Shown: one piece after another, positions 1 through 8,206 of the stretch
Position numbering within the stretch: position 1 is the stretch's first letter
How the letters are laid out: each line of letters opens with the position of its first letter
Source: Oceanidesulfovibrio marinus
Lineage (GTDB): Bacteria; Desulfobacterota; Desulfovibrionia; Desulfovibrionales; Desulfovibrionaceae
Direction of reading: 5' to 3'
Length of the DNA: 64,000 nt
Assembly (NCBI RefSeq): GCF_013085545.1
Contig: NZ_CP039543.1
Coordinates: forward strand, 4,557,322 to 4,621,321
The notes under the pieces: generated by a model
What the model was told of the DNA's origin: nothing
Databases searched by the model: none
The model's input: the letters and a program-made list of their open reading frames with translations, nothing else
Translations under genes and position numbers: made by a program

Positions 1-1943
1 GGCGCGTGGCCAAGGGCGATCTGCGCGGCCGGGCGCCTGTCTACTCCAACGACGAGATAGGCTCGCTGGCGCGTTCCTTCAACGCCATGACCGCGGAGCT
101 GGAGCGGCGCATCGAGACGGAGAACACTCTTTCGGACATCTCGCGCGAGTTCATCAACGTGCCGGCCAACGCCACGGCCGAGGCGCTGCGCTGGGCCCTG
201 ATGCGTCTGGCGTCGTTCCTGGGCCTGGATATCGGCATGATCCTCCAGACCACGGAGGCCTCCGCCAACGGCGGCCGCGCCTTCAAGCTCTCCCACGCCT
301 GGCGGTCGCCCCTCTTTGTGGAAACTAAGGGCTCCTGCCTCGCACGGGGATGCGCCCTGGCCTGGCTGGATCAGCGCCTGCGCGAGCAGAGCTCGTTCCA
401 CATCCAGGACATCACCTTGCTGCCGCCGGAGGCCGACTGCGAGCGGGAAGCCTTTACCGACGAGGGCGTGCGCTCCCTGGCCGTGCTCCCGTTCTCCTAT
501 GGCGGCGAGTTCCGGGGCATGCTCTGCCTGGCCTCGTCCAAGGTGCGGGAGGAGAGCTTCACCGAGGAGGAGCTGCGGCTCATCCGGCTGGTGAGCGAGA
601 TCTTCGGCACCACGCTGGAGCGGCACGACTCCCAGGAAGCGCTGCGCCAGAGCGAGGAGCGCTACGCCCTGGCCCAGAAGGCCGCGAACATCGGCAGCTG
701 GGAGTGGGACATCACCACGGGCAGGCTCTATTGGTCCGACGCGCTGGAGCCGCTGTTCGGCTACGAGGTGGGCGAGTTCCAGGGCACGTACAAGGCGTTC
801 CTCGACATGGTTCCCCCGGAGGACCGCAAGATGGTGCTCGACGCCGTGGGCGCGTCCTTTCGCCGCGGCGCGTCGTACAACGTGGAGCACCGCATCATGC
901 GCAAGGACGGCGGGGAGCGTTGGGTGGCCGAGGCCGGCGAGGTGGTTCTGGACGCCGAGGGCCGGCCCCAGCGCATGCGCGGTATTTTGCAGGACATCAC
1001 CGAGCGCAAGTGGGCCGAGGACGTGCTCTCGCGCCTGAACAAGCGGCTGGAGCAGCTTGTGGAGGTGCGCACCAAGGACCTGGAGAACAAGGCGCACGAG
1101 CTGGAGCTGGCCAACAAGCGGCTCATGGCCCTGGACGAGATGAAGTCAACCTTCCTCACCTCCGTGTCCCACGAGCTTCGCACGCCGCTGACCTCGGTGC
1201 TCGGCTTCACCCGGATCATCATGCGCGACTTCAAGCGCATTTTTCTGCCCATGGCCGTGCAGTGCAGCGAGACGGTCCAGAAGCGCTCCTACCGTATCCT
1301 GGAGAACCTGGAGATCATCGCCAGCGAAGGCGACCGACTCACCAGGATGGTCAACGACGTGCTCGATCTGTCCAAGATCGAGTCCGGCCGCATGGAATGG
1401 CGCGACAGGGACGTGGATTTCGGAAAAATCATCGAGCAGTCCGTGCGCTCCGTGGGTGGGCAGCTCCGCGGGAACAGCGATATCTCACTGCGCATGCAGA
1501 TTGCCGAGGACCTGCCCAAGGTCCACATGGACCCGGACCGGCTCTCCCAGCTTTTGGTGAATATCGTGGGCAACGCCGTGAAGTTTACGGAGCAGGGCGA
1601 GGTGCTGGTCCAGGCGTGCTCGCCCGTGGAAGGGGCCGTGCAGGTTCGGGTGACGGACTCCGGCCCGGGCATCGAGCGCGACGAGCTGAGCAAGATCTTC
1701 GACAAGTTCCACCAGGCGGCGCGGCGCGACACCATGGACGACAAGCCGCCGGGAACAGGCCTCGGCCTTGCCATCTGCCAGCAGATCGTCGACTATTACG
1801 GCGGCATTCTCTGGGTCGAATCGGAGCTCGGCAAGGGCTCCACCTTTGTGTTCGAGCTGCCGGTGCGCAACGCGCAGGACGGCTACGGAGCCGATCCCCA
1901 GCCGGCCTGGGGCAAGAGCGTGACAGGTTGGGACATGGCGTAA
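1..1943 (+). CDS. Sensor histidine kinase (HAMP-GAF-PAS-HisKA-HATPase), 5' partial
   Basis: The reading frame is open to the left edge, so the N-terminus (probably a membrane sensor region) lies outside the window. The first visible residues are the second helix of a HAMP linker (GDLRGRAPVYSNDEIGSLA). Then come a GAF-like domain at about residues 45-215 of the visible part, a PAS/PAC domain at about 220-345 ending in a typical DITERK linker, and a short coiled coil. A HisKA domain follows with the phosphoacceptor in SHELRTPL (His about 389), then a HATPase_c domain with an N box (NIVGNAVKF), DSGPGI and GTGLGLA. It should autophosphorylate and pass phosphate to a response regulator. No receiver gene is adjacent, so the partner is unknown. 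The stop is TAA at 1941-1943. Confidence 0.93.
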   Translation, partial: RVAKGDLRGRAPVYSNDEIGSLARSFNAMTAELERRIETENTLSDISREFINVPANATAEALRWALMRLASFLGLDIGMILQTTEASANGGRAFKLSHAWRSPLFVETKGSCLARGCALAWLDQRLREQSSFHIQDITLLPPEADCEREAFTDEGVRSLAVLPFSYGGEFRGMLCLASSKVREESFTEEELRLIRLVSEIFGTTLERHDSQEALRQSEERYALAQKAANIGSWEWDITTGRLYWSDALEPLFGYEVGEFQGTYKAFLDMVPPEDRKMVLDAVGASFRRGASYNVEHRIMRKDGGERWVAEAGEVVLDAEGRPQRMRGILQDITERKWAEDVLSRLNKRLEQLVEVRTKDLENKAHELELANKRLMALDEMKSTFLTSVSHELRTPLTSVLGFTRIIMRDFKRIFLPMAVQCSETVQKRSYRILENLEIIASEGDRLTRMVNDVLDLSKIESGRMEWRDRDVDFGKIIEQSVRSVGGQLRGNSDISLRMQIAEDLPKVHMDPDRLSQLLVNIVGNAVKFTEQGEVLVQACSPVEGAVQVRVTDSGPGIERDELSKIFDKFHQAARRDTMDDKPPGTGLGLAICQQIVDYYGGILWVESELGKGSTFVFELPVRNAQDGYGADPQPAWGKSVTGWDMA

Positions 1944-2080
1944 TGCCGCTGCCCCCCCGGATTGCTTGGGGATTGTTCGAGCACGCATATTTTCCGGAAC
2001 CCCAGCCGGCCTCCACGCCTCCGGCCCATCGGCGCGGCGGGTGGACGGCCCTTTTCCAAAATCAAGGAGCGTTGGCTAAA

Positions 2081-2602
2081 ATGGATATAACCTACACCCC
2101 TATCGGGATTCTGCACACGCCGTTCACTACGCCGCAAGGCATGCCCATACAGCCCAAGGGGGCGCGCGGCGTGCGCGGCGAGCTGGAGCTCGATCCCAAG
2201 TTCGAGGCCGGTCTCGTGGATATCGACGGCTTCTCCCACCTCATCCTGCTCTACCATTTCCATGCAGCCGGCGAGACCAGGCTGACCGTCACGCCGTATC
2301 TGGACACCGCCTCCCACGGCGTGTTCGCCACGCGCGCTCCGGCGCGGCCCAACTCGCTGGGCCTGTCCGTGGTCAAGCTGGTGGGCGTGCGCGGCTCCGT
2401 GCTGGAGCTGGAGGACGTGGACGTGCTGGATGGCACGCCGGTGCTGGACGTGAAGCCCTACGTGCCGGCCTTTGACACGCCGGTGAGCGAGGTGCGCTCC
2501 GGCTGGCTGGAAGAGAAGGGAAGCGATGCGGGCGACGCCCGCGCGGACAAGCGCTTTCACGAGGCGTCCGGACCGTCCGGGGCATCTGGCGCCTCGGAGT
2601 AG
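2081..2602 (+). CDS. trmO: tRNA (N6-threonylcarbamoyladenosine37-N6)-methyltransferase, TrmO/YaeB family
   Basis: The 173-residue protein fits the TrmO (UPF0066) family, which uses S-adenosylmethionine to methylate t6A at position 37 of certain tRNAs. Family features visible are the N-terminal YTPIGILHTPF strand, the acidic GELELDPKFEAGLVDIDGFSH segment, the RAPARPNSLGLSVVKL motif and the DVLDGTPVLDVKPYVP motif. The ATG at 2081 is chosen because AAGGAGC lies eight to ten bases upstream and the family homology starts right there; the same frame stays open far upstream without similarity. It ends two bases before the ATG of the ABC ATPase, so the two are probably co-transcribed. The last 25 residues are low-complexity and not part of the family core. 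Confidence 0.9.
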   Translation: MDITYTPIGILHTPFTTPQGMPIQPKGARGVRGELELDPKFEAGLVDIDGFSHLILLYHFHAAGETRLTVTPYLDTASHGVFATRAPARPNSLGLSVVKLVGVRGSVLELEDVDVLDGTPVLDVKPYVPAFDTPVSEVRSGWLEEKGSDAGDARADKRFHEASGPSGASGASE

Positions 2603-2604
2603 CG

Positions 2605-3333
2605 ATGCGACTGCAGCTGGACATTCGCAAGCAACTGCCCAGCCGCGGCCGTGTCTTCGAGCTGCGCAGCCGGTTTTCCACAGCCGACCGCCACGTGGTG
2701 CTGTTCGGGCCGTCCGGGTCTGGCAAATCCCTGACCCTCAACGCCCTGGCCGGGCTGCTCACGCCGGACTCCGGAACCATCGCCGTGGACGGCGTGACCT
2801 TTTTCGACGCGTCCAGGGGCGTTGATCTGCCCGCGCGGGAACGCCACGTGGGCTACGTGTTCCAGGACTACGCGCTCTTCCCGCACCTCTCGGTCCGGCA
2901 CAACGTGGCCTTTGGCCTGAAAAAGCTGGGCCGGCGGCTGGGCAAAGCGCACGCCGGGCAGGTGGAGGAAATGCTCTCCCTGCTGGGACTGGCCGGCATA
3001 GCAGGCAACATGCCGGCCGAAATATCCGGCGGACAGCGCCAGCGCACCGCCCTGGCCCGCGCCCTGGTCACCAAGCCGGGCCTGCTGCTCCTGGACGAGC
3101 CGTTCTCCGCCCTGGACGAGCCCCTGCGCAAGGCCATGCGGCAGGAGGTGCTGCGGATTCTGGAATACTTCGACATGCCCCTGGTGCTGGTCACGCATGA
3201 CCCGGCCGACGTCTCCATGTTCGGCAGCACCGTGGTCATGGCCAAGGACGGCAGGGTGGAGGAAACCGTGACCCTGGCCGAGCTGGAAGCGCGCGGCGCA
3301 AGCCTGCAGGAAGCACTGGCCGCATGGTTCTAA
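2605..3333 (+). CDS. ABC transporter ATP-binding protein, molybdate/sulfate type (ModC-like)
   Basis: A 242-residue nucleotide-binding subunit. Walker A is GPSGSGKS at residues 35-42, a Q-loop lies in YVFQDYALFPHLSV, the ABC signature SGGQRQR begins at 141, Walker B is LLLLDEP at about 160-166 and the switch His is in LVTHDP. The Q-loop sequence and overall pattern are closest to the CysA/ModC group that energises oxyanion uptake. It lacks the C-terminal regulatory (TOBE/Mop) domain of full-length ModC, as short ModC forms do. No permease or binding protein is visible, so the substrate is inferred only. TrmO sits immediately upstream with a two-base gap. A palindromic repeat block follows the stop. 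Confidence 0.82.
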   Translation: MRLQLDIRKQLPSRGRVFELRSRFSTADRHVVLFGPSGSGKSLTLNALAGLLTPDSGTIAVDGVTFFDASRGVDLPARERHVGYVFQDYALFPHLSVRHNVAFGLKKLGRRLGKAHAGQVEEMLSLLGLAGIAGNMPAEISGGQRQRTALARALVTKPGLLLLDEPFSALDEPLRKAMRQEVLRILEYFDMPLVLVTHDPADVSMFGSTVVMAKDGRVEETVTLAELEARGASLQEALAAWF

Positions 3334-3387
3334 ACGTCATCGCACCAATGCTTTTTCGCTTGCTGGCGGCGTGAGGCTCGCCCCGTC

Positions 3388-3498
3388 CGAGGGCTCTGCC
3401 CTCGGGCACCCGCCAGGGAGCTCAGCTCCCTGGACCCATATATTGGGGTCCGGGGACCAGTGGTCCCCGGCAGGGGGTGCTGGGGGACAGCGTCACCC
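3388..3498. repeat. Modular palindromic element, copy A
   Basis: Five inverted-repeat modules lie end to end between two convergent genes. Module 1 at 3388-3404 has stem CGAGGGC with loop TCT. Module 2 at 3413-3433 has stem CCAGGGAGC with loop TCA. Module 3 pairs GGACCC (3432-3437) with GGGTCC (3446-3451). Module 4 at 3450-3470 has stem CCGGGGACC with loop AGT. Module 5 at 3482-3498 is an imperfect GGGGGAC stem with loop AGC. The same modules recur at three other sites in the window. No long T-tract follows any stem. It may act as a bidirectional terminator or RNA-stabilising element. Confidence 0.9.
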
Positions 3499-3543
3499 AG
3501 CCCGCCGGAGGCGTCTTTGCTCCGGCCGCCGGAAGCTCTCGGG

Positions 3544-4110
3544 CTACATTTCCACGCAGCGTTGTGCAGGCAGGCCGGACTGCGCCGGGTGCTTGATCTC
3601 GCGCATTTCGGTGATGAGGTCGGCGCGTTCGGCCAGCCAGTCCGGCAGGCCGCGGCCGGTGAGCACGATGTGCGGCGGGTTGGCCCGCTTGTCCTGGATG
3701 GTTCCTGAAAGCGCCAGCAGCTCCTCCACTTCCTCGCGGGTCACCAGGTCGGAGCCCAGGGCGTAGAGAATCTCGTCGAGCACGATGAGGTCCACGGGCC
3801 GCCGGCGCGCCAGGCCGGTGCCTTCCTGCGCCGGCGTGGGCGGCAGGAGCCGCTCCCTGGCCCATTGCAGAACGGCCTTGGCCGCCTCGCGGTGCTTGGG
3901 GTAGTCGGCCGGGTCGCGGTAGAAGCCCAGGCCGCCGGCGAGGAAATCGTGCCCCAGCTCGGTTTCCAGAAAGCGCTGCTCGCCCGCGGCGTCCGGCCGC
4001 TTGAGAAACTGTCCGAACGCCACGGCAAAGCCGCCGCCGATGGCGCGCACGGCCTGGCCTATGCCGGCCGTGGTCTTGCCTTTACCTTCTCCAGTGTAAA
4101 CGATGATCAT
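3544..4110 (-). CDS. cobO: Corrinoid adenosyltransferase (cob(I)yrinic acid a,c-diamide adenosyltransferase, CobA/CobO/BtuR family)
   Basis: This 188-residue enzyme transfers the adenosyl group of ATP to a Co(I) corrinoid to form the adenosylcobalamin precursor. The P-loop GEGKGKTT is at residues 7-14 directly after the first strand (MIIVYT). Other BtuR-type features are VAFGQFLKRP, the LIVLDEI Walker-B-like strand, and the HIVLTGRGLPDWLAERADLITEM segment, which is nearly diagnostic for the family. The ATG overlaps the TGA of the upstream radical SAM gene in an ATGA arrangement, so the two are translationally coupled. The C-terminus (HPAQSGLPAQRCVEM) is slightly shorter than in some relatives. 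The 3' side abuts palindromic copy A. Confidence 0.93.
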   Translation of the reverse strand: MIIVYTGEGKGKTTAGIGQAVRAIGGGFAVAFGQFLKRPDAAGEQRFLETELGHDFLAGGLGFYRDPADYPKHREAAKAVLQWARERLLPPTPAQEGTGLARRRPVDLIVLDEILYALGSDLVTREEVEELLALSGTIQDKRANPPHIVLTGRGLPDWLAERADLITEMREIKHPAQSGLPAQRCVEM

Positions 4111-5141
4111 CCGGCGTACCGATCCTCCAGGGCGTTCATGGCAACGCCGTGCACGGGCCGCCCGCACTCCGAGCACTTGGAAAGATCCGCCTTGACGACC
4201 TGGAAGCCCTCGCGGCGGATGGCCACGGCGTTGCACCCCGGGCAGTAGGTATTGTTGCCGGGGTGGCCGGGCACGTTGCCTACATAGACATAGTAGAGAC
4301 CGGCCTTCTTGCCAATATCGTAGGCCATCTCCAGCGTCTTGGTGGGGGTGGAGTCCCGGTCCATGAGCTTGTAGGTGGGGTGGAAGCGGGAGATGTGCCA
4401 GGGCACTTCCAGGCCCAGATTTCCGGCGATGAACTCCGCCAGCCGGGTGAGCTCGGCTGGGTTGTCGTTGGCGCCGGGAATGACCAGGGTCGTGACCTCC
4501 AACCACCAGTCGCTTTTGGCGATGCGCTTCAGGTTGTTCTTCACCGGTGTCAGCTTGGCGCCGCAGTACTGCTGGTAGAAATCATCGGTAAAGCCCTTGA
4601 GGTCGATGTTGGCCGCGTCGATGTGCGGGCCGAGCTCGTCCAGACATTGCGGGCTCATGAAGCCGTTGGACACGAGCACGTTTTTCAGACCGCGTTCGTG
4701 CGCCAGCTTGGCCGTGGGCAGGACCAGCTCGAAAAAGATGGTGGGCTCGGAGTAGGTGTAGGCGATGGAGTGCGCGCCGTAGCGCTTGGCCGCCTCCACG
4801 ATCTGCTCCGGCGCAAACCGCTCGCCGCGCACCTCCTGCCCTTGCTTGGGCGGAAAGGAGAGGGAGTAGTTCTGGCAGAATGAGCACGCCAGGTTGCACC
4901 CCATAGTGCCTACGGAAAAGCTGGTGGTACCGGGGTAGAAATGATAGAGCGGCTTCTTCTCGATGGGGTCCAGGTTGGCCGCGGCCACGCGGTCGGCCAC
5001 CAGGGTGAAGAGATCGCCGTCTTTGTTTACGCGGACGCCGCATTTGCCGCGCTCATCTGGTTCGATGTGGCAGAAGTGGCTGCACAGCTGGCACAGGACG
5101 GCGTTGTCGTCCTGCCGCTTCCACAAAAGGGCTGGTTGCAC
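4107..5141 (-). CDS. amrS: AmmeMemoRadiSam-system radical SAM enzyme (AmrS family)
   Basis: This 344-residue protein has the pyruvate-formate-lyase-activase-like layout of AmrS. The radical SAM cluster motif CNLACSFC has cysteines at 82, 86 and 89. An N-terminal CQLC...CH...CGVR cluster precedes it, and a C-terminal CPGC...CSECGRPV knuckle probably binds zinc or an extra cluster. YTYSEPTIF and IDLKGF are further hallmarks. AmrS homologues are usually linked to Memo and AMMECR1 genes, whose products are not encoded here. The substrate is not established. The start is GTG at 5141, supported by an AGGAGG-type site a few bases upstream. Its stop overlaps the start of the corrinoid adenosyltransferase. 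Confidence 0.9.
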   Translation of the reverse strand: MQPALLWKRQDDNAVLCQLCSHFCHIEPDERGKCGVRVNKDGDLFTLVADRVAAANLDPIEKKPLYHFYPGTTSFSVGTMGCNLACSFCQNYSLSFPPKQGQEVRGERFAPEQIVEAAKRYGAHSIAYTYSEPTIFFELVLPTAKLAHERGLKNVLVSNGFMSPQCLDELGPHIDAANIDLKGFTDDFYQQYCGAKLTPVKNNLKRIAKSDWWLEVTTLVIPGANDNPAELTRLAEFIAGNLGLEVPWHISRFHPTYKLMDRDSTPTKTLEMAYDIGKKAGLYYVYVGNVPGHPGNNTYCPGCNAVAIRREGFQVVKADLSKCSECGRPVHGVAMNALEDRYAG

Positions 5142-5153
5142 CTTGGGTTCCTC

Positions 5154-5426
5154 CTAGCGTCTGATCCTGGGGACCCGCACCTCCGGGACGATGAGCATGG
5201 GCGGTTCCTGGCTGTTCTCCTCTTCTTCCTGAGGCTGTGGCCGGACCTGGATGACGTTGTCCTGACCGGGACCGCTCTCCATGATCATGGAGTCGGAGCC
5301 GGAGAAGGTACCCATGTAGTTGTCGCGCCGGGGCGCTTCCTGCGTGCCGTTCTGCGGAAACGCCGGGCCGGCTGTGAGCAGGCAGAGAGCCGCCAGGACA
5401 AATGGAATTGTGACGATGGTTCGCAT
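5154..5426 (-). CDS. Small exported protein of unknown function
   Basis: A 90-residue protein starting with MRTIVTIPFVLAALCLLTAG and a probable signal-peptidase site after GPAFP/AFPQ. The mature part is short, polar and acidic (QPQEEEENSQEP) and ends in a basic tail (VPRIRR). No recognised domain. The ATG at 5426 is preferred over an upstream in-frame start because AAGGAGAC lies at ideal spacing and the hydrophobic signal starts immediately after it. It lies 12 bases upstream of amrS on the same strand and may be the first gene of that operon, although a functional link is not evident. Confidence 0.7.
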   Translation of the reverse strand: MRTIVTIPFVLAALCLLTAGPAFPQNGTQEAPRRDNYMGTFSGSDSMIMESGPGQDNVIQVRPQPQEEEENSQEPPMLIVPEVRVPRIRR

Positions 5427-5439
5427 TGCGAGTGTCTCC

Positions 5440-5468
5440 TTGAGACGATACAATCTTATTCGTACAAT
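5440..5468 (+). promoter_or_regulatory. Candidate sigma-70-type promoter for purM
   Basis: TTGAGA at 5440-5445 and TACAAT at 5463-5468 are separated by 17 bases, a good match to a housekeeping promoter. The start codon of purM lies about 85 bases downstream. The -35 region overlaps the ribosome-binding area of the divergent small exported-protein gene. Confidence 0.5.
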
Positions 5469-5553
5469 ACGTCCGGGCGGCGGGGATGAAAACCCTCCCG
5501 GTAACAAAATACCCAAAACCTTTCCGTATTAGCATTTAAATGGAGCAACAAGC

Positions 5554-6612
5554 ATGCCGGAGCGCGCTAAATCATATGCCGAAGCGGGCGTCAGCCTCGA
5601 ACGCGCGGAATCCCTCGTTTCTCGGATCAAATCTCTCGTAGCGGATACTCACACCAAGGGCGTGGTCTCTGATATCGGCGGGTTCGGCGGGCTGTTCCGC
5701 CCGGACTTCGGTGAGTTCAAGAACCCTCTGCTCGTGGCCTCCACCGACGGCGTGGGCACCAAGCTCAGGCTCGCCTTTGCCTTCAACCGCCACGCCACCG
5801 TGGGGGTCGATCTCGTGGCCATGAGCGTCAACGACGTGCTGGTGCATGGCGCCAACCCACTGTTCTTCCTTGACTACTTCGCCACCGGCAGGCTCGACGT
5901 CCAGGTGGCCGAGTCGGTCATCGCCGGCGTGGCCGCCGGCTGCAAGGAGGCGGGCTGCGCCCTGCTGGGCGGCGAGAGCGCCGAGATGCCGGACATGTAT
6001 CCCGATGGCGAGTACGACCTGGCCGGCTTCTGCGTGGGCATGACGGACGACTCCAACATCGTGGACGGCTCCTCCATCCGCGTGGGCGACGCGGTTATCG
6101 GCCTTGCCTCTTCCGGCATCCACTCCAACGGCTACTCCCTGGTGCGCAAGGTCTTCGAGAAGTCCGGCGCCAAGCCGCACGACACCTTCCCGGGCGAGGA
6201 CGCCAGCTTTGACGAGGTGCTGCTGCGGCCCACGGCCATCTACGTCCGGCCCATCCTCAACCTGCTGCGCGACTTCGAGGTCCGCGGCATGGCCCACATC
6301 ACCGGCGGCGGTTTCTACGAGAACATTCCCCGCGTGCTGCCGCGCGGCGTGCAGGTGAACATCCAGTACGGCTCCTGGGACATCGCCCCGGTCTTCACCT
6401 GGCTGCAGGAGGTGGGCGAGATTCCGTGGCACGAGATGCTCAACATCTTCAACTGCGGCATCGGCTACATCTGCATCGTGGACAAGGATGCGCAGGAAGA
6501 CGTGCTGTCGCGCCTCTCCGCCCTGGGCCAGAAGGCCTACTCCATCGGCACCGTGGAAAAGCGCGCCGAAGACGACTCCCCGCAGGTGGTGGTGCAGAAC
6601 CTGCCGTCCTGA
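5554..6612 (+). CDS. purM: Phosphoribosylformylglycinamidine cyclo-ligase (AIR synthetase)
   Basis: PurM closes the imidazole ring of FGAM in an ATP-dependent step of de novo purine synthesis, giving AIR. The 352-residue length is normal. Visible motifs are YAEAGVSLE near the N-terminus, STDGVGTKLRLA, VAMSVNDVLVHGANPLFFLDYFA, the glycine-rich LLGGESAEMPDMY, GLASSGIHSNGYSLVRK and HITGGGFYENIPRVLP, all hallmark PurM segments of the ATP-grasp-unrelated PurM/PurL fold. The gene stands alone, with a candidate promoter upstream and a strong terminator downstream, so it is probably monocistronic. Confidence 0.97.
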   Translation: MPERAKSYAEAGVSLERAESLVSRIKSLVADTHTKGVVSDIGGFGGLFRPDFGEFKNPLLVASTDGVGTKLRLAFAFNRHATVGVDLVAMSVNDVLVHGANPLFFLDYFATGRLDVQVAESVIAGVAAGCKEAGCALLGGESAEMPDMYPDGEYDLAGFCVGMTDDSNIVDGSSIRVGDAVIGLASSGIHSNGYSLVRKVFEKSGAKPHDTFPGEDASFDEVLLRPTAIYVRPILNLLRDFEVRGMAHITGGGFYENIPRVLPRGVQVNIQYGSWDIAPVFTWLQEVGEIPWHEMLNIFNCGIGYICIVDKDAQEDVLSRLSALGQKAYSIGTVEKRAEDDSPQVVVQNLPS

Positions 6613-6640
6613 CCGGCACCGGATTGACAGTTCGCATGCA

Positions 6641-6677
6641 AGCGGACGGGGGGATGCGCCTTCCGTCCGCTTTTTTT
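6641..6677 (+). terminator. Rho-independent terminator of purM
   Basis: AGCGGACGG at 6641-6649 pairs perfectly with CCGTCCGCT at 6663-6671 around a 13-base loop. The stem runs into a T-tract at 6671-6677. It lies 28 bases after the purM stop. Confidence 0.9.
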
Positions 6678-6872
6678 GGTGGCCGGGATGTGCGGCGGCA
6701 ACCCTCTGGGCTGTTTCCCGAACAGCCTACGCGGTCCGCTCGCCCGAACAGTTCACCCGGATCGCTCACCCGGACGGCAGCTTTCTACCGCAGACCAATC
6801 GAGCCGCCGGCAGTACGCATACTCTTTGATTCGTCAGATGATCCTGCATTTGTCCGGAAAATCCGGATGCAA
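6678..6872. other. Intergenic stretch with no recognised gene
   Basis: Between the purM terminator and the PilZ gene I see no convincing coding frame, RNA gene or repeat. Apparent frames here lack start signals and similarity. Confidence 0.5.
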
Positions 6873-6888
6873 TGGCATGGATTTCGCT
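6873..6888 (+). promoter_or_regulatory. Possible sigma-54-type promoter
   Basis: TGGCATG at 6873-6879 and TCGCT at 6884-6888 place GG and GC twelve bases apart, as in -24/-12 promoters. The -12 element differs from the usual TTGC at one base. The PilZ gene begins about 60 bases downstream. Confidence 0.35.
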
Positions 6889-6946
6889 ACGCTCCCTGCA
6901 GTTTCGGCTTGCCCGTATGGTCCGGATACTGTGAAGGAGAGACGTT

Positions 6947-8005
6947 ATGCTGTTGCAGTGCCCCGTATGCGATGCGCAAACCAGCGTACCGCGACAACTG
7001 GAAGGAACAGGCCTGGAGTGCCCGAGCTGCGGCGCCAAGGGCTACGCCGGTCGTCGTCCCGGCAAATCTGACAGCCTGAATCCATTTATCGACAGAGATC
7101 CGCTGGAAGATACCGCCTTGGGCGAGTTTCTGGACACCATTGCCGAGGAGCTTGCACGCGGCGGCGAGTCGGGAGAGCTCCTGGACGGTCTTGAGCACAA
7201 GATGGAGTTCTACGACCTGCCTGGCCAGTTGCCGTACGAGGAAATGCTGTACGAAGAGACGCGCGCCTCCGTCAAAACTCCGGCGGAGCCTTCCGGCTTC
7301 AGGGGCGAGCACTCTGGCTCAGCACGCGAATACGGGGAGGAAGAAAAGGCCGCGGACGAGGAGTTGCGCACGGCGAGCTTCATGTGCGCATGCGGCTTTA
7401 CGGTCGAAGTGGCCGAGCGTTTCCGCGGCAAGCGGGGCTGCTGCCCGCGCTGTGGCGAGTACGCCGTGGTGGGCGAGCTGCCCGGCGACGATACGGCAGT
7501 CGAAGCCCTGCGCCAGAGCCGGGAGCACCGCCAGGCCGAGGCCGGTCCCGAGCCTATGACACAGAGCCGGCGCGGCCGTACTGCGCCGCTGGCATCGCCG
7601 CTGCCGCGGGTCGATTTCTCCAAGTACCGCAAGTACCCGCGGGTGGAAGCCATGGGGTTGACGGCAGAGCTCGATGGCGGCGCTGTCCGCGCCGTGGTGG
7701 GTAACTTCAGCGTCTCCGGCCTGGGGCTGGAGCCCTGCGACGATGGCTCCCTGCAGCCCGGCATGAACGTGTACGTCCGGCTGGTCGCCAAGGGCAGCGG
7801 CCCGGGCGTGCCGCCGGCAGAGCTGTTGAAGGGTCTGGGCGTGCTGCAGGCGCGCGTTGTCCGCGTGGACGTCGGTGGAGTCGGCCTGGCCTTCGAGAAC
7901 CTGAGCAGCCCGGTGCGCCGGAAGCTGGCCGCCCTGGTGGCCCGGCTGGCCAGATGCTGCAACGAGGCGCGGATCTGCTCCATGCAGGAGGCCCAGGGAT
8001 TCTAG
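6947..8005 (+). CDS. Zinc-ribbon and PilZ domain protein
   Basis: A 352-residue soluble protein. An N-terminal zinc ribbon has CPVC (Cys 5 and 8) and CPSC (Cys 25 and 28). A second putative ribbon near residues 145-170 has CAC and CPRC. A C-terminal PilZ domain (about 220-340) carries the two cyclic-di-GMP-binding signatures: RKYPR (RxxxR) and NFSVSG (NxSxxG). The middle is acidic and probably flexible. The start ATG has GAAGGAGAG about eight bases upstream. It probably senses c-di-GMP; what the zinc ribbons bind is unknown. A second PilZ protein lies at 29.6-30.9 kb. Confidence 0.85.
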   Translation: MLLQCPVCDAQTSVPRQLEGTGLECPSCGAKGYAGRRPGKSDSLNPFIDRDPLEDTALGEFLDTIAEELARGGESGELLDGLEHKMEFYDLPGQLPYEEMLYEETRASVKTPAEPSGFRGEHSGSAREYGEEEKAADEELRTASFMCACGFTVEVAERFRGKRGCCPRCGEYAVVGELPGDDTAVEALRQSREHRQAEAGPEPMTQSRRGRTAPLASPLPRVDFSKYRKYPRVEAMGLTAELDGGAVRAVVGNFSVSGLGLEPCDDGSLQPGMNVYVRLVAKGSGPGVPPAELLKGLGVLQARVVRVDVGGVGLAFENLSSPVRRKLAALVARLARCCNEARICSMQEAQGF

Positions 8006-8131
8006 CGCTTCAGAAAAAACAAGTCTCCATGGCTGACAGCGCCGCACCCATCACGATGCGGCGTAACAATCCGCCATTCCTAGCACAATCACAGGGTGCC
8101 GGGAGATGATGCACCGAAGGGCGTGTCATTC

Positions 8132-8206
8132 TTCTGGCGTGCCATCCTTCTGACGTGTCGTTCTTCTGACACGTGGTCTCGACGTGTGTTCGCTTCTGGC
8201 GTCGGG
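8132..8206. repeat. Short repeats and inverted repeat between convergent genes
   Basis: The 200-base gap between convergent genes holds several near-copies of TTCTGGCGT or TTCTGACGT and an inverted repeat, ACGTGTC at 8153-8159 and GACACGT at 8168-8174 with an eight-base loop. No T-tract follows, so a terminator role is only possible. Confidence 0.4.

Noticed and set aside
350-2602. A 750-residue open frame running from the kinase gene through trmO
   Set aside because: Only its last 173 codons match a family and have a ribosome site. The upstream part is a shadow of the kinase gene.
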